This document shows, in pieces, positions 28,384 to 37,271 of a stretch of DNA of 64,000 bases. Source of the DNA: Chitinophagaceae bacterium BSSC1 (lineage in GTDB: Bacteria; Bacteroidota; Bacteroidia; Chitinophagales; Chitinophagaceae); NCBI GenBank assembly GCA_002256435.1, contig NKJC01000003.1, positions 124,001 to 188,000 on the forward strand. The letters run 5' to 3'. The notes under the pieces are model-generated. The model saw only the letters and a list, made by a program, of their open reading frames with translations. It did no database searches and was not told where the DNA came from. The stretch's first letter is position 1, and every line of letters begins with the position of its first letter. Both the position numbers and the translations under genes were made by a program.

Positions 28384-30000
28384 TTATTCTGATTTTCCGT
28401 TTGATATAAAAGGTTTTACCCCTACTTTTTTAGACCATGTTTCGTATGCCATTTGCATGGCTTTTAACCTTTCAGGTTCTTTCTTGGCTAAGTCCTTGGT
28501 TTCTGTTGGATCCAATTTTAAATTGTATAGTTCCCAACTAGGGTCTTCTTGGTCTTTTACTAGTTTCCAATCGCCTTGGCGAATGGCTTGATTACCTTCA
28601 TGTTCCCAACAATAGGTTCTTGGTGCAACTGATTTGCTGTTCCATAGATAACTCAAACTCTGACCAGGCAAATTTTTAGTGCTAACGCCAGCCAACTCTA
28701 ATGCAGTTGGCAACAAATCTATTACATGACCAATTTGATTAGAATAGGTTTTGTTTGGCTTGATGCCATTGGGCCATTGAATGATAAAAGGTGTAATCAT
28801 TCCTCCCTCGTGCATATAGCGTTTGTACTTTTTGAAGGGTGTATTTGACACATTGGCCCAGGGATAATCATAGGTTACATAGGATCCTTTTTCACCAATT
28901 TTCTTGGTGCTATCATTGAAATTACGGCCACTCACATTTTCAGCGCATCCCCCATTATCCGATAAAAAAACAATCATGGTATTATTGTACTGACCGTTCT
29001 TCTTGAGGGTTTGAATCAGCTTTCCAATATTTTGATCCATTCTATCAACCATGGCTGCATACACTGCCATTTTCCTTACCCAAGTTTTTTTGTCTTTTGC
29101 ATTTTCCCAAGCAGGTATATCCGCTGGTCTTTGCGTTAACTGATATCGCTGATCTATTACACCCAGTTTAGCCATTTTCTGATAGCGATTCTTTCTGGTG
29201 ATATCCCAACCCTGCTCGTATAATTTTTCATACTTAACAATATCTTCCTCTAGCGCGTGCAAAGGAAAATGTGGTGCAGTATAAGCCAAGTATAAAAAGA
29301 ATGGATTGTTGGCTTTTGTTTGCTGTTGTTGGTTTAAATATTGAATGGCATGGTCTGTAAAAGCATCGGTCATATAGAATCCATTTGAAGGAATAGGATA
29401 ATCCTGATTGTCTTCAACAACATGTCTCTTGCCTAATTCTTGTGGGATAATTTCATAAAAACTATTGGCACCAGAAATCAATCCAAAATAATGTTCAAAG
29501 CCTCTTTTCAACGGCCAATGTTCCTGACGCTCTCCAACATGCCATTTACCGGTCATATAGGTATTGTAACCAGCATCTTTTAAGGTTTCTGCAATAGTGG
29601 GAAATTGGTCATTTAAGAATCCCTGATAACTGCCTTTTTGAATGGGTGCTTTGGGCATTGTCACCATATTACCCATACCTACTGTGTGAGGATATTGTCC
29701 TGTTAATAGCGATGCTCTTGTTGGGCAGCACCTTGCATTATTATAAAAACTTCTAAGCTTTACACCATTGGCTGCTAACAAATCTAAATTGGGAGTTTGA
29801 ATTTCACTTCCATAACAACCAATATCGGAATAGCCCATATCATCAGCCATGATGAAAATAATATTTGGCTTTTGAGCAACAGCTTCTATTGTTTTTTTCT
29901 TTCCAGACAAGAACAAAATTAGCATCAAAGGCATAAGTATCCAGATAGCCCAATTGGTAGAATGCCTTTTTGAAATCTTGATTGGGGTATGCTTGTTCAT
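28384..30000 (-). CDS. Sulfatase, S1 family (arylsulfatase A-type)
   Basis: Predicted periplasmic sulfatase removing sulfate esters from the imported glycan. An N-terminal hydrophobic segment (about 16-32) is followed by the alkaline-phosphatase-like fold: IMADDMGY with metal-binding Asp53-Asp54, and the formylglycine motif C91-C-P-T-R in NNARCCPTRASLLTG. TGKWHVGE and the metal-site FLSDNGG follow, both typical of S1_4-like arylsulfatases. The cysteine form of the motif needs conversion to formylglycine by a maturase that is not in the window. The 538 residues are normal. The signal segment lies further in than usual, after a 15-residue basic n-region, so it may be a signal anchor. It follows GH105 by 4 bp. 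Confidence 0.92.
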   Translation of the reverse strand: MNKHTPIKISKRHSTNWAIWILMPLMLILFLSGKKKTIEAVAQKPNIIFIMADDMGYSDIGCYGSEIQTPNLDLLAANGVKLRSFYNNARCCPTRASLLTGQYPHTVGMGNMVTMPKAPIQKGSYQGFLNDQFPTIAETLKDAGYNTYMTGKWHVGERQEHWPLKRGFEHYFGLISGANSFYEIIPQELGKRHVVEDNQDYPIPSNGFYMTDAFTDHAIQYLNQQQQTKANNPFFLYLAYTAPHFPLHALEEDIVKYEKLYEQGWDITRKNRYQKMAKLGVIDQRYQLTQRPADIPAWENAKDKKTWVRKMAVYAAMVDRMDQNIGKLIQTLKKNGQYNNTMIVFLSDNGGCAENVSGRNFNDSTKKIGEKGSYVTYDYPWANVSNTPFKKYKRYMHEGGMITPFIIQWPNGIKPNKTYSNQIGHVIDLLPTALELAGVSTKNLPGQSLSYLWNSKSVAPRTYCWEHEGNQAIRQGDWKLVKDQEDPSWELYNLKLDPTETKDLAKKEPERLKAMQMAYETWSKKVGVKPFISNGKSE

Positions 30001-30004
30001 GAAG

Positions 30005-31108
30005 TTATTTTACTAATTTAATTACTTCTGACCCTGCCAAGAGATAGGCACCTGCACCATAGGCTTCCCAACTATTGGCATTAAAATTTCTTCTTGGATC
30101 GCCTCCAATGGGTTGTACCCAACCAACAGTTCCATCTTCAAGCAATAAGCTATTCAAGCCCACCCACGCTTTTTTAACGGCTGGCAAAAAGGTTGGCTTA
30201 TCCAATATTTTCTGATTGATGCCCCATGCCAATGCATAACAATTAAAACCAGTACCACTTCCCTCACCACCAGGATAGGCACCCGGGTCAAGCAAACTGG
30301 TTCTCCAAAGACCATCTGCTTGTTGCAATGCCAATAAACTATTGGCCATTTCTTTGTACAGATTTATATAAAAATCTCTTCCTTCATAATTTTTGGGCAT
30401 TTCTTGCAAGAGTTTTACCAATCCTCCCATGACCCAACCATTACCCCTTGACCAAAAAACTTTTTGGCCATTGGATTCTCTTTTACCATTGCCATTTGCG
30501 TCAATCAAATAGTTAGCATCTCTTGCAAACAAATGGTATTCCTGACTATATAATAGCCTATAGGTTTGGCGGAAAAAGGTATCACTCAACACCAACCATG
30601 TTGGGTCTTTCAAGGTCTTGGCCAATTTTGCCATGGTGGGTGGGGCCATAAACAAAGCATCACACCACCACCAAATAATTCCATGCTTCTTAACTTCGTT
30701 ACCGGGTAAGGATTTCATCTTGTCTAAAGAATCCAAACTTGGTTGCAGCATGGCTTTGTCTTTCTTTAATCGATAGAGATCAATATAAGTTTGCGTAATG
30801 GCATAATCATCAGCGTGATCAAATCTTCTACCCGGACGCCATTGATATCGGGTACCCATCGCCATCATAGAATCCAATAATAATGGAGACTTGGTGGCTT
30901 CATAAGCGGCAAAAATTCCCGTATACAATGCGCCATTGGTCCAATCATTCAAAGGCTTTTTGTTGGAATGCTGCATTTGCCAACTGGCTACTTTTAATAA
31001 GCTGGCTTTGATATAGTCTTTTTCAAAAACAGTTGTTTGTTGACCATTGGATCTTAGGCTAAGAAAACAGCCTATGGCAAATAGAAATGCAAATGATTTG
31101 TTACGCAT
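30005..31108 (-). CDS. GH105 unsaturated rhamnogalacturonyl / uronyl hydrolase
   Basis: Predicted secreted hydrolase that clips the 4,5-unsaturated uronic acid from lyase products. A signal peptide ends at about residue 23 (RSNGQ). Both catalytic Asp positions of the family are visible: Asp100-Asp101 in FDHADDYA and Asp150 in WWCDALFMAPP. WSRGNGWVMGG (219-229) and GEGSGTGFNCYALAWGIN are family hallmarks. The length of 367 is standard. Its presence implies that the lyase-like gene at 37272 produces unsaturated ends. It sits within the sulfatase block (39 bp after one sulfatase, 4 bp before another). A dyad symmetric element lies just upstream of its ATG. Confidence 0.92.
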   Translation of the reverse strand: MRNKSFAFLFAIGCFLSLRSNGQQTTVFEKDYIKASLLKVASWQMQHSNKKPLNDWTNGALYTGIFAAYEATKSPLLLDSMMAMGTRYQWRPGRRFDHADDYAITQTYIDLYRLKKDKAMLQPSLDSLDKMKSLPGNEVKKHGIIWWWCDALFMAPPTMAKLAKTLKDPTWLVLSDTFFRQTYRLLYSQEYHLFARDANYLIDANGNGKRESNGQKVFWSRGNGWVMGGLVKLLQEMPKNYEGRDFYINLYKEMANSLLALQQADGLWRTSLLDPGAYPGGEGSGTGFNCYALAWGINQKILDKPTFLPAVKKAWVGLNSLLLEDGTVGWVQPIGGDPRRNFNANSWEAYGAGAYLLAGSEVIKLVK

Positions 31109-31122
31109 TTAAACTGGTTTAA
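31109..31122. promoter_or_regulatory. Dyad TTAAAC-TG-GTTTAA upstream of GH105
   Basis: Six-base arms TTAAAC and GTTTAA are separated by two bases, starting 1 nt upstream of the GH105 ATG and inside the 39-bp gap after a sulfatase gene. The AAAC and GTTT half-sites resemble the susC operator candidate, but the centre is TG and the spacing differs by 2 bp. It may be a weak internal operator or chance in AT-rich DNA. Confidence 0.25.
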
Positions 31123-31147
31123 GGTATCAATACTGGTAATGTTTCAA

Positions 31148-32707
31148 TTATTTAAAAGTTTGCCCCTTGGGTGCTTTTTGAATTTTTTTTAATAGATCCA
31201 TTAATTCACGCACTTTTTCGGGACGCTCTGCATATAGATTATGGTCTTCATGAATATCTTCAGTTAGGTTGTACAACTGACCAATGGGTTCACCTGGTTT
31301 GGCTTTCACATCTACTGGAACTGTGAAACCACCGGAACCTAGTTTGGTAATTAGTTTCCAACCGTCTTTTCGTATGTCAAGCGTTCCTTTAGAAGAAATA
31401 TTCACTACGGCTTCTTGACCTTCGGCCAATTTTGCCTTACCCATTAAAATAGGAAGAATAGAATAGCTGTCTTCTGTAACAAATTTTCCTGATTGATCAC
31501 CAATCAATTCAGCACAAGTAGCCATTAGATTGGCTAGCGTAGTGGGTGCATCAGAAACTGTTCCAGCTTTTGCCATTCCTGGATAACGGACTATTAAAGG
31601 AACACAATGTCCTCCTTCAAATACATCACCCTTCATTCCCCTAAATGGTCCTGCTGCATGGTGGTTAAATTGCTCTACAAAATTATCTCTCCAATAAGGG
31701 CCATTATCACTAGAGAAGATCACAATAGTATTTTTTGAAAGACCCATACTATCTAACACATGCAACACTTGCCCAACTGCGGCATCCATTTCTAAGATAT
31801 AGTCACCATACTCTCCCACTTTAGATTTCCCTTTGTAGTCTTTATTAGGTACCCAAGGAGTGTGCGGTGCTGGCATGGGGAAATACAAGAAGAAAGGATT
31901 TTTGCTACCTGCTTGTCTACGTATAAAATCATTGGCCTTTCTAGTAAAGAATGGCAATACATCATAAAAATCAAAACTGGGAGACATCAATCCTTCTCTC
32001 CAAAAAGGACCAGTATAGCCAGATTCTAATTTGTTGCCCTTGGTATAGGAACTAAGTGGCTCTGTTAATTTGTCGTTTTCTAAATAGCAATATGGAGCCA
32101 TGTCTAGTGATGCAGGAAGCACAAAAGAATAGTCAAACCCCTGAGTCTTAGGCCCCGCTGTTGGCCCTTTAGAAAAATCTATTTGATCTGGATTCATGTC
32201 ACTAAGAATACCATAGAGATTGTTTTTATTATTCTCGGGTTTCAAAGAATCCATATATGCCTCTTTTGGAACCCAGTCCAATCCTAAATGCCATTTACCA
32301 ACTACCGCTGTTTGGTAAGATTTTGTTTTGAGTAATTTGGCAACAGTGGGTAATTCTGGTTCTATTAAAGTACGGCTATACCCATGCAAGACACCAATGG
32401 GTAATCTACTTCTCCAAGGGTACCTGCCTGTGAGTATGGAATACCTAGAAGGTGTGCACACAGAAGAAGTTGTATGGGCATCTGTGAATCGCATGCCTTG
32501 GGCGGCTAGTCTATCAATATTGGGTGTTGGCAATACACTGCCTGGATTATTCACAGAGACATCGCCAAAGCCAAGGTCATCCGCTAAAATGTAGACTATA
32601 TTAGGTAAGGTGTTTTTGGACTGAGCCAATAAACACTGTACTGAAAATAATAAGCCAATCAGACCCATTATTCTAAATACCATATTTGCTTTTTTCATAT
32701 GCTGCAT
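31148..32707 (-). CDS. Sulfatase, S1 family (arylsulfatase)
   Basis: Predicted periplasmic sulfatase. A signal peptide ends near residue 29 (QCLLAQ). The active-site motif is C84-T-P-S-R88 in TSSVCTPSRYSILTG, with metal ligands in ILADDLGFGD (40-49) and FSSDNGPYW. GKWHLGLDW and the FRGMKGDVFEGGHCVP segment are classic arylsulfatase A/GALNS-like features. The 519 residues are standard. It follows the next upstream sulfatase by 11 bp. It is one of four consecutive sulfatase genes with mutually different active-site surroundings, so each probably targets a different sulfate position. Substrate not predictable. Confidence 0.93.
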   Translation of the reverse strand: MQHMKKANMVFRIMGLIGLLFSVQCLLAQSKNTLPNIVYILADDLGFGDVSVNNPGSVLPTPNIDRLAAQGMRFTDAHTTSSVCTPSRYSILTGRYPWRSRLPIGVLHGYSRTLIEPELPTVAKLLKTKSYQTAVVGKWHLGLDWVPKEAYMDSLKPENNKNNLYGILSDMNPDQIDFSKGPTAGPKTQGFDYSFVLPASLDMAPYCYLENDKLTEPLSSYTKGNKLESGYTGPFWREGLMSPSFDFYDVLPFFTRKANDFIRRQAGSKNPFFLYFPMPAPHTPWVPNKDYKGKSKVGEYGDYILEMDAAVGQVLHVLDSMGLSKNTIVIFSSDNGPYWRDNFVEQFNHHAAGPFRGMKGDVFEGGHCVPLIVRYPGMAKAGTVSDAPTTLANLMATCAELIGDQSGKFVTEDSYSILPILMGKAKLAEGQEAVVNISSKGTLDIRKDGWKLITKLGSGGFTVPVDVKAKPGEPIGQLYNLTEDIHEDHNLYAERPEKVRELMDLLKKIQKAPKGQTFK

Positions 32708-32718
32708 CTTAGAATTGA

Positions 32719-34266
32719 TTATTGTACTTTATCAGATTTTTGAATCCCGTATTTGTAATTTTTGAGAAATGTTTGCATAATTGTTTTAGGAAGATCTAGT
32801 CTGTCACCGGTTTGTTTCATGTGTTCCCTTAACAAGAATAATAACTCATCCGTTTTAGAAGCAAAGTCCTTGTTGAATACCAAGTTTTCTTTTTCACTTG
32901 CATCTTTTGTTAAGTTGTACAGTTCCACATATGCTTCATCCTTGAACATATCTACAGTTAATTTGTATTCCCCCATTACAACACAACGTTGAGAACTGCC
33001 CAAGGACCCATTTCCATCGTATTGCAGGAATATGGCCTTCCTTTCAATTGGCTTTCCTTGCAGTAAAGGCAAAAGGGAAACACCATCCATTTTGTTAGGA
33101 TTTTTAATTCCATTCAAAGCCAAAACAGTAGGAAGAAAATCTATTAAACTAATGACTTCATTAGACGCTTTGATACTTGATTTGACTGATTGGGGCAATT
33201 TTAAAAGAAATGGCACACGTGCCGATTCTTCATACATGCACATTTTCTGCCAAAGTGAATGGCTACCCAACATCTCTCCGTGGTCCGCCGTAAATAAAAT
33301 AGTAGACTGTTCATAAATGCCTGCTTCTTTTAATGCAGCAATCAACCTACCAACTTCATCATCTAACAACTTGACAAGCCCAAGATATTTTGTCCAAATT
33401 TGCCCCCATTGATCTCTACTATATCTAGATCCAATAAAGCCTGTTAGATTATACATCTGCAAGGGTGATTGACCTGGATACCATTCTCCAACATTCTCTG
33501 GTAATACAAAATCATTTAAATGGTATTTAGAGAAATAGGGCTCTGGTATACTAAATGGTGGATGGGGTGCTAAAAACATGGCGTTTAATAACATTGGTTT
33601 GTTAACGTCCCTGTTTTTAATAGCCTTGATGGCTTCATTAGCTATATAATGATCCAAGAAAAAATCTACTCCTTCTTTGTACAATCCAGTTGCAGGTGTT
33701 GAATAGGAACGCAATTGGGTATGGGTGGAAGAAACCAATTCTGGTGCAACATCTTTATAAATTTTTCCTCCTGGCTTTGGTTTGCCCTGCTCTTTCATCC
33801 ACTGGCTGTAAGATTCTTGGGTAATCCATTTTGTATTGGTACTTGGATTTTTATCCATTTTGTCTTCCGTGAAAAAATGCTGTTTACCAACATGATAACT
33901 ATCCCATTGCGTATCCATCAATCCATAAAGATTGGCAATCCCTGCTTTGGTATTCCCATATACTTCATCATCCTTTTCCCAAGGATTAATCATGGAACCC
34001 GTTCTATTAGGATATAAGCCTGTAAAAAAAGAAGCTCTTGATGGAGCACACAAAGGCGCTGCGCAATAAGCCCTATTAAACGAAACAGCTTCTTTTTGCA
34101 ATGCATCAATATTGGGTGTAAATCCTTTTCCCAAAACATCGGCCCTTAATTGGTCTGCCATGATGATAATCACAGAGGACTGTTTTGAAGACTGTGCCAA
34201 TATTGCAACCTGACTCAATAGAGCTAGGAAGCATAATATGCCATATTTAAAAATCAATTTTTTCAT
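32719..34266 (-). CDS. Sulfatase, S1 family (IMADQLRAD subtype)
   Basis: Predicted periplasmic sulfatase of a different subgroup from its neighbours. A signal peptide ends about residue 25 (AILAQ). The metal-binding region reads IIMADQLRADV (Asp then Gln, in place of the usual Asp-Asp), which is normal for this subgroup. The formylglycine motif is C73-A-P-S-R77 in PLCAPSRASFFTG. FTADHGEMLGSH is the second metal site with the catalytic His region. The 515 residues are normal. Its start overlaps the preceding sulfatase stop by 4 nt (ATGA), indicating coupled translation. Members of this subgroup include choline-sulfatase and glycan sulfatases; the substrate here is inferred to be the glycan from context. 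Confidence 0.92.
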   Translation of the reverse strand: MKKLIFKYGILCFLALLSQVAILAQSSKQSSVIIIMADQLRADVLGKGFTPNIDALQKEAVSFNRAYCAAPLCAPSRASFFTGLYPNRTGSMINPWEKDDEVYGNTKAGIANLYGLMDTQWDSYHVGKQHFFTEDKMDKNPSTNTKWITQESYSQWMKEQGKPKPGGKIYKDVAPELVSSTHTQLRSYSTPATGLYKEGVDFFLDHYIANEAIKAIKNRDVNKPMLLNAMFLAPHPPFSIPEPYFSKYHLNDFVLPENVGEWYPGQSPLQMYNLTGFIGSRYSRDQWGQIWTKYLGLVKLLDDEVGRLIAALKEAGIYEQSTILFTADHGEMLGSHSLWQKMCMYEESARVPFLLKLPQSVKSSIKASNEVISLIDFLPTVLALNGIKNPNKMDGVSLLPLLQGKPIERKAIFLQYDGNGSLGSSQRCVVMGEYKLTVDMFKDEAYVELYNLTKDASEKENLVFNKDFASKTDELLFLLREHMKQTGDRLDLPKTIMQTFLKNYKYGIQKSDKVQ

Positions 34267-35669
34267 AAATACCTTTTGGTGATTTCTGGATTAACAGACT
34301 CCATGTATTTCAACAGCTTTACTTCTAGTTGTTTTACTAATTCAGGCTGCAACTTTGATAATTCCTTAATTTCTCCCAGATCCTCTTTGATATTGTAGAG
34401 TTCTAATTTTTTAGTTTTCCAAAACTTAATCAACTTATAATCGCCAGAAATTATAGCCGAATGTGGATACCCATTATTATATCGATGAAAATACAAATCG
34501 GATGAAGGTCTATCTACTGTTCCTTGTCCTTGATTTTTGATCAATGGCACTAAACTTCCGCCATCTATATTGGAAACTAGTTTAGTTTTATTGCCAACCA
34601 ATTCATTGATAGTGGGTAACAGATCCCAACCTATGGCAGGAACATCTGTTTGTGTTCCTGCTTTTATACCAGGCCCCCTAATCATAAACGGCACTCTAAT
34701 ACCACCTTCGTACAAGGTCCATTTACCTCCACGTAAAGGATAGTTTCTCATTAAGTGATCAAAACTAGAGGGAGGGTCTAAGCGATTATTAACGGGTGGA
34801 ATAAATTCAACTGCGCCATTATCCGCCATTAAGAATATATAAGTGTTATCTGAAATGCCTAATTGGTCAACTTCTTTTAACAATGATCCTATACTAGCAT
34901 CCAAATCATTGATCATGCCGGCCCAACCTGGATTATCATGTTTTTTTCCCTTTTCTTTAGCCAAGAATTTATCGTAACTAAGTTGATTGGTTTCTGTATT
35001 AACATGGGTAGCATAGTGAGAAACCTGTAAATAAAAAGGCGTTTTTGATTGTACTTGTTTTTGCATAAAACGAATGGACCTAATAGTAATGCTGTCCATT
35101 TGTTTAGGATTTTTAGTGATATAATGCTGATTCCATTTTTCTTCTTTATCAGAAATAATATCACCATTTTTATTACCTGTATCTCCATCGCTTTCATCAT
35201 AGCCAACTTGCTCTGGCAGAATTTTCGCCCTCAAATCCCATTTACCAAAATGCGCTGCTTTGTAATGTTGATCAAAGGCTTTTAATATTTGTGGAATAGT
35301 TTGTTGATTGCTAACTGCAGGTTGATACACTTGAGGAAAAGATTCATCACCCTGTCTTATTGAACTCTGTCCATATTGAATACTTCTTCTAGTGGGTGTA
35401 CAAATGGGATCAGATGCATATCCCCTAGTAAAACGAATAGATTGACTGGCTAATTTGTCAATATTGGGTGTTTCATGAAAATCAGATTTGGAATCATTGA
35501 TTCGTTGATCCGCTTTTGATGAAAAACAAGACCAACCCAAATCATCCACCAAAATCAAAATCACATTGGGACGTTTGTTGGTTTGCGCATCCACCACAAT
35601 TGGTCCCGTAATCAAAAAGAAAACGGAAATGATTAGCAGTGGATGAATGAATTTATTGGTCATGTTCAA
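34263..35669 (-). CDS. Sulfatase, S1 family (compact)
   Basis: Predicted periplasmic sulfatase, shorter (468 residues) than the other four. A signal peptide ends near residue 29 (VVDAQ). Metal-binding Asp42-Asp43 lie in ILVDDLGW and the formylglycine motif is C90-T-P-T-R94. The residues after it (RSIQYGQSS) replace the usual xSxLTG, a visible divergence of the active-site helix. FGKWDLRA replaces the common GKWHLG, so the usual His is Asp here, which could affect sulfate binding or indicate altered specificity. FLMADNGAVEF supplies the distal metal ligands. It overlaps the downstream sulfatase by 4 nt and follows the upstream one by 6 bp. Confidence 0.9.
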   Translation of the reverse strand: MNMTNKFIHPLLIISVFFLITGPIVVDAQTNKRPNVILILVDDLGWSCFSSKADQRINDSKSDFHETPNIDKLASQSIRFTRGYASDPICTPTRRSIQYGQSSIRQGDESFPQVYQPAVSNQQTIPQILKAFDQHYKAAHFGKWDLRAKILPEQVGYDESDGDTGNKNGDIISDKEEKWNQHYITKNPKQMDSITIRSIRFMQKQVQSKTPFYLQVSHYATHVNTETNQLSYDKFLAKEKGKKHDNPGWAGMINDLDASIGSLLKEVDQLGISDNTYIFLMADNGAVEFIPPVNNRLDPPSSFDHLMRNYPLRGGKWTLYEGGIRVPFMIRGPGIKAGTQTDVPAIGWDLLPTINELVGNKTKLVSNIDGGSLVPLIKNQGQGTVDRPSSDLYFHRYNNGYPHSAIISGDYKLIKFWKTKKLELYNIKEDLGEIKELSKLQPELVKQLEVKLLKYMESVNPEITKRYL

Positions 35670-35675
35670 ATTACT

Positions 35676-37265
35676 TTATTGCTTATAAGCTGGGTTATAT
35701 TTAGCTCTTTCCTTAAAACCATCAAATGGACGCATCAAACCAAAACGAGGATAACTGTCAAATACATCGCCATTGCCTGTCATTCTTGGATCAGACTGTT
35801 CAAGTAATTTTGAATGTAAGGTTTGTTTCAATTTAGCTAATACAATACTTACATCGGTTTTGCCTGAAATATCATGCATGCAATAGGGATCATTTTTAAT
35901 ATTATAGAGTTCAAATGAATTCCTTTTTTCAAAAGACAATTGGAATAAAGAGGCTATCAATGCTTTGTTCTGAACCATATATGATTTGGTAGGTGAATCG
36001 TCAATATCTTCATAACCTTCCAAAATAGGTTTCAAATCTCCTTTCCCAAGTATCTCTGTTTTTTTTACTGGCGCTGGATCTCCCAATGGCCATCGGTCAG
36101 TTTTGAAATTTTCAATCAACAAATAATCTTCGGTTCTAATAGCCCTTGCTGGATAGCCAAGATTATCGGGTCTGGCATGTGAATGTCTTTCTCTTCCTGT
36201 AAATACATATTGTTTGTTGGTAGATAATTTTTTATCTGAAATAGCACCTTTTAATAAGGGCAGCAAACTAGTTCCAGCAATCCCTTGTAATGCAGGGGCT
36301 CCGGCAATTTCAGTTATGGTAGGTGCAAGGTCAATCAACCCCACCAATGTTTCTATTTGCTGTTTTGACTTTTTAATGTTTGGACCAGCCATTGTCAGCG
36401 GAACATGGGTGCCATATTCTTGCAAATTAGCTTTGGCATAAGGAAAGGGCATTCCATTATCAGCAGTAATGATTACAATGGTATTGTCTAGCTCTCCCCT
36501 TTCTTTTAACATGGCCAACATCTTTCCTAATTGCTGGTCAAACCATTGAATTTCTAAAGCATAGTCTAGGATGTCATTGCGTACCAAATCATTATTGGGA
36601 AGAAATGGAGGAACAATTACTTCATCCAATTTCAAGCCAGATGCTTTGCCTGAACCCTCTTCATATACCCTATGCGGCTCTTGAGATCCAAACCAGAAAA
36701 AGAAGGGTTTATCTGTGGGTTTATCTTCTAGAAAGTCTTTAAAATTGGCAACATAATCCGTTTTACTAATGCCCTTTGTTGGTAAGCTTTTTAATTGTTC
36801 TTTGTTATACTCCGGCCCTACTGGATTGCGCGTCCATCCAGCGTCTTTAAAATTACCAGGGTCCCAAGGTTTGCCGGTATATCCAATAAAATAGCCTACT
36901 GATTCAATAGCATCTGTGAACACAGGAAACTTTTTTGGAAACAAACTAGCATGCGTTCCTGCTTCTTCTAATTGCCAGATTTGTCTGCCTGTTAAAAGGG
37001 CTGCCCTTGATGGGCTACATTGAGGGGCTGCCGCAAAAGCATTCTTGAATAAGACACCTGCTTGCGCGATGCTATCAAAAACAGGTGTTTTATACAATTT
37101 TTGACCATATACAGACGCGTGTGGATAGGATTGGTCATCTGCAATAGCAAATAAAATATTGGGAGTTTTTTTATGAGCTTGGCCAAAAACACAAATAGGT
37201 ATTTGAGTCATGAGAAAACCCATCACCAAAAAAGAACCCATCTGTTTCATTTGTTGTAGCATCAT
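35676..37265 (-). CDS. Sulfatase, S1 family (N-sulfoglucosamine sulfohydrolase-like)
   Basis: Predicted periplasmic sulfatase. A hydrophobic signal segment ends near residue 29 (CVFGQ). The active-site motif is C83-S-P-S-R87 in APQCSPSRAALLTGR. AIADDQSYPHASVYG supplies the first metal ligands and IITADNGMPFP the second. The GYTGKPWDPG stretch in place of GKWHLG, and the DDQSYPHAS opening, resemble the heparan N-sulfatase-like branch. The 529 residues are standard. It is first in the sulfatase block, 6 bp after the lyase-like gene. Start may be Met1, Met2 or Met6, all giving similar signal peptides. Confidence 0.92.
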   Translation of the reverse strand: MMLQQMKQMGSFLVMGFLMTQIPICVFGQAHKKTPNILFAIADDQSYPHASVYGQKLYKTPVFDSIAQAGVLFKNAFAAAPQCSPSRAALLTGRQIWQLEEAGTHASLFPKKFPVFTDAIESVGYFIGYTGKPWDPGNFKDAGWTRNPVGPEYNKEQLKSLPTKGISKTDYVANFKDFLEDKPTDKPFFFWFGSQEPHRVYEEGSGKASGLKLDEVIVPPFLPNNDLVRNDILDYALEIQWFDQQLGKMLAMLKERGELDNTIVIITADNGMPFPYAKANLQEYGTHVPLTMAGPNIKKSKQQIETLVGLIDLAPTITEIAGAPALQGIAGTSLLPLLKGAISDKKLSTNKQYVFTGRERHSHARPDNLGYPARAIRTEDYLLIENFKTDRWPLGDPAPVKKTEILGKGDLKPILEGYEDIDDSPTKSYMVQNKALIASLFQLSFEKRNSFELYNIKNDPYCMHDISGKTDVSIVLAKLKQTLHSKLLEQSDPRMTGNGDVFDSYPRFGLMRPFDGFKERAKYNPAYKQ

Positions 37266-37271
37266 ATTTGA

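Noticed and set aside
28384..37265. Tandem recent duplication of one sulfatase
   Set aside because: The four adjacent sulfatases differ widely in active-site surroundings and are not near-identical copies.
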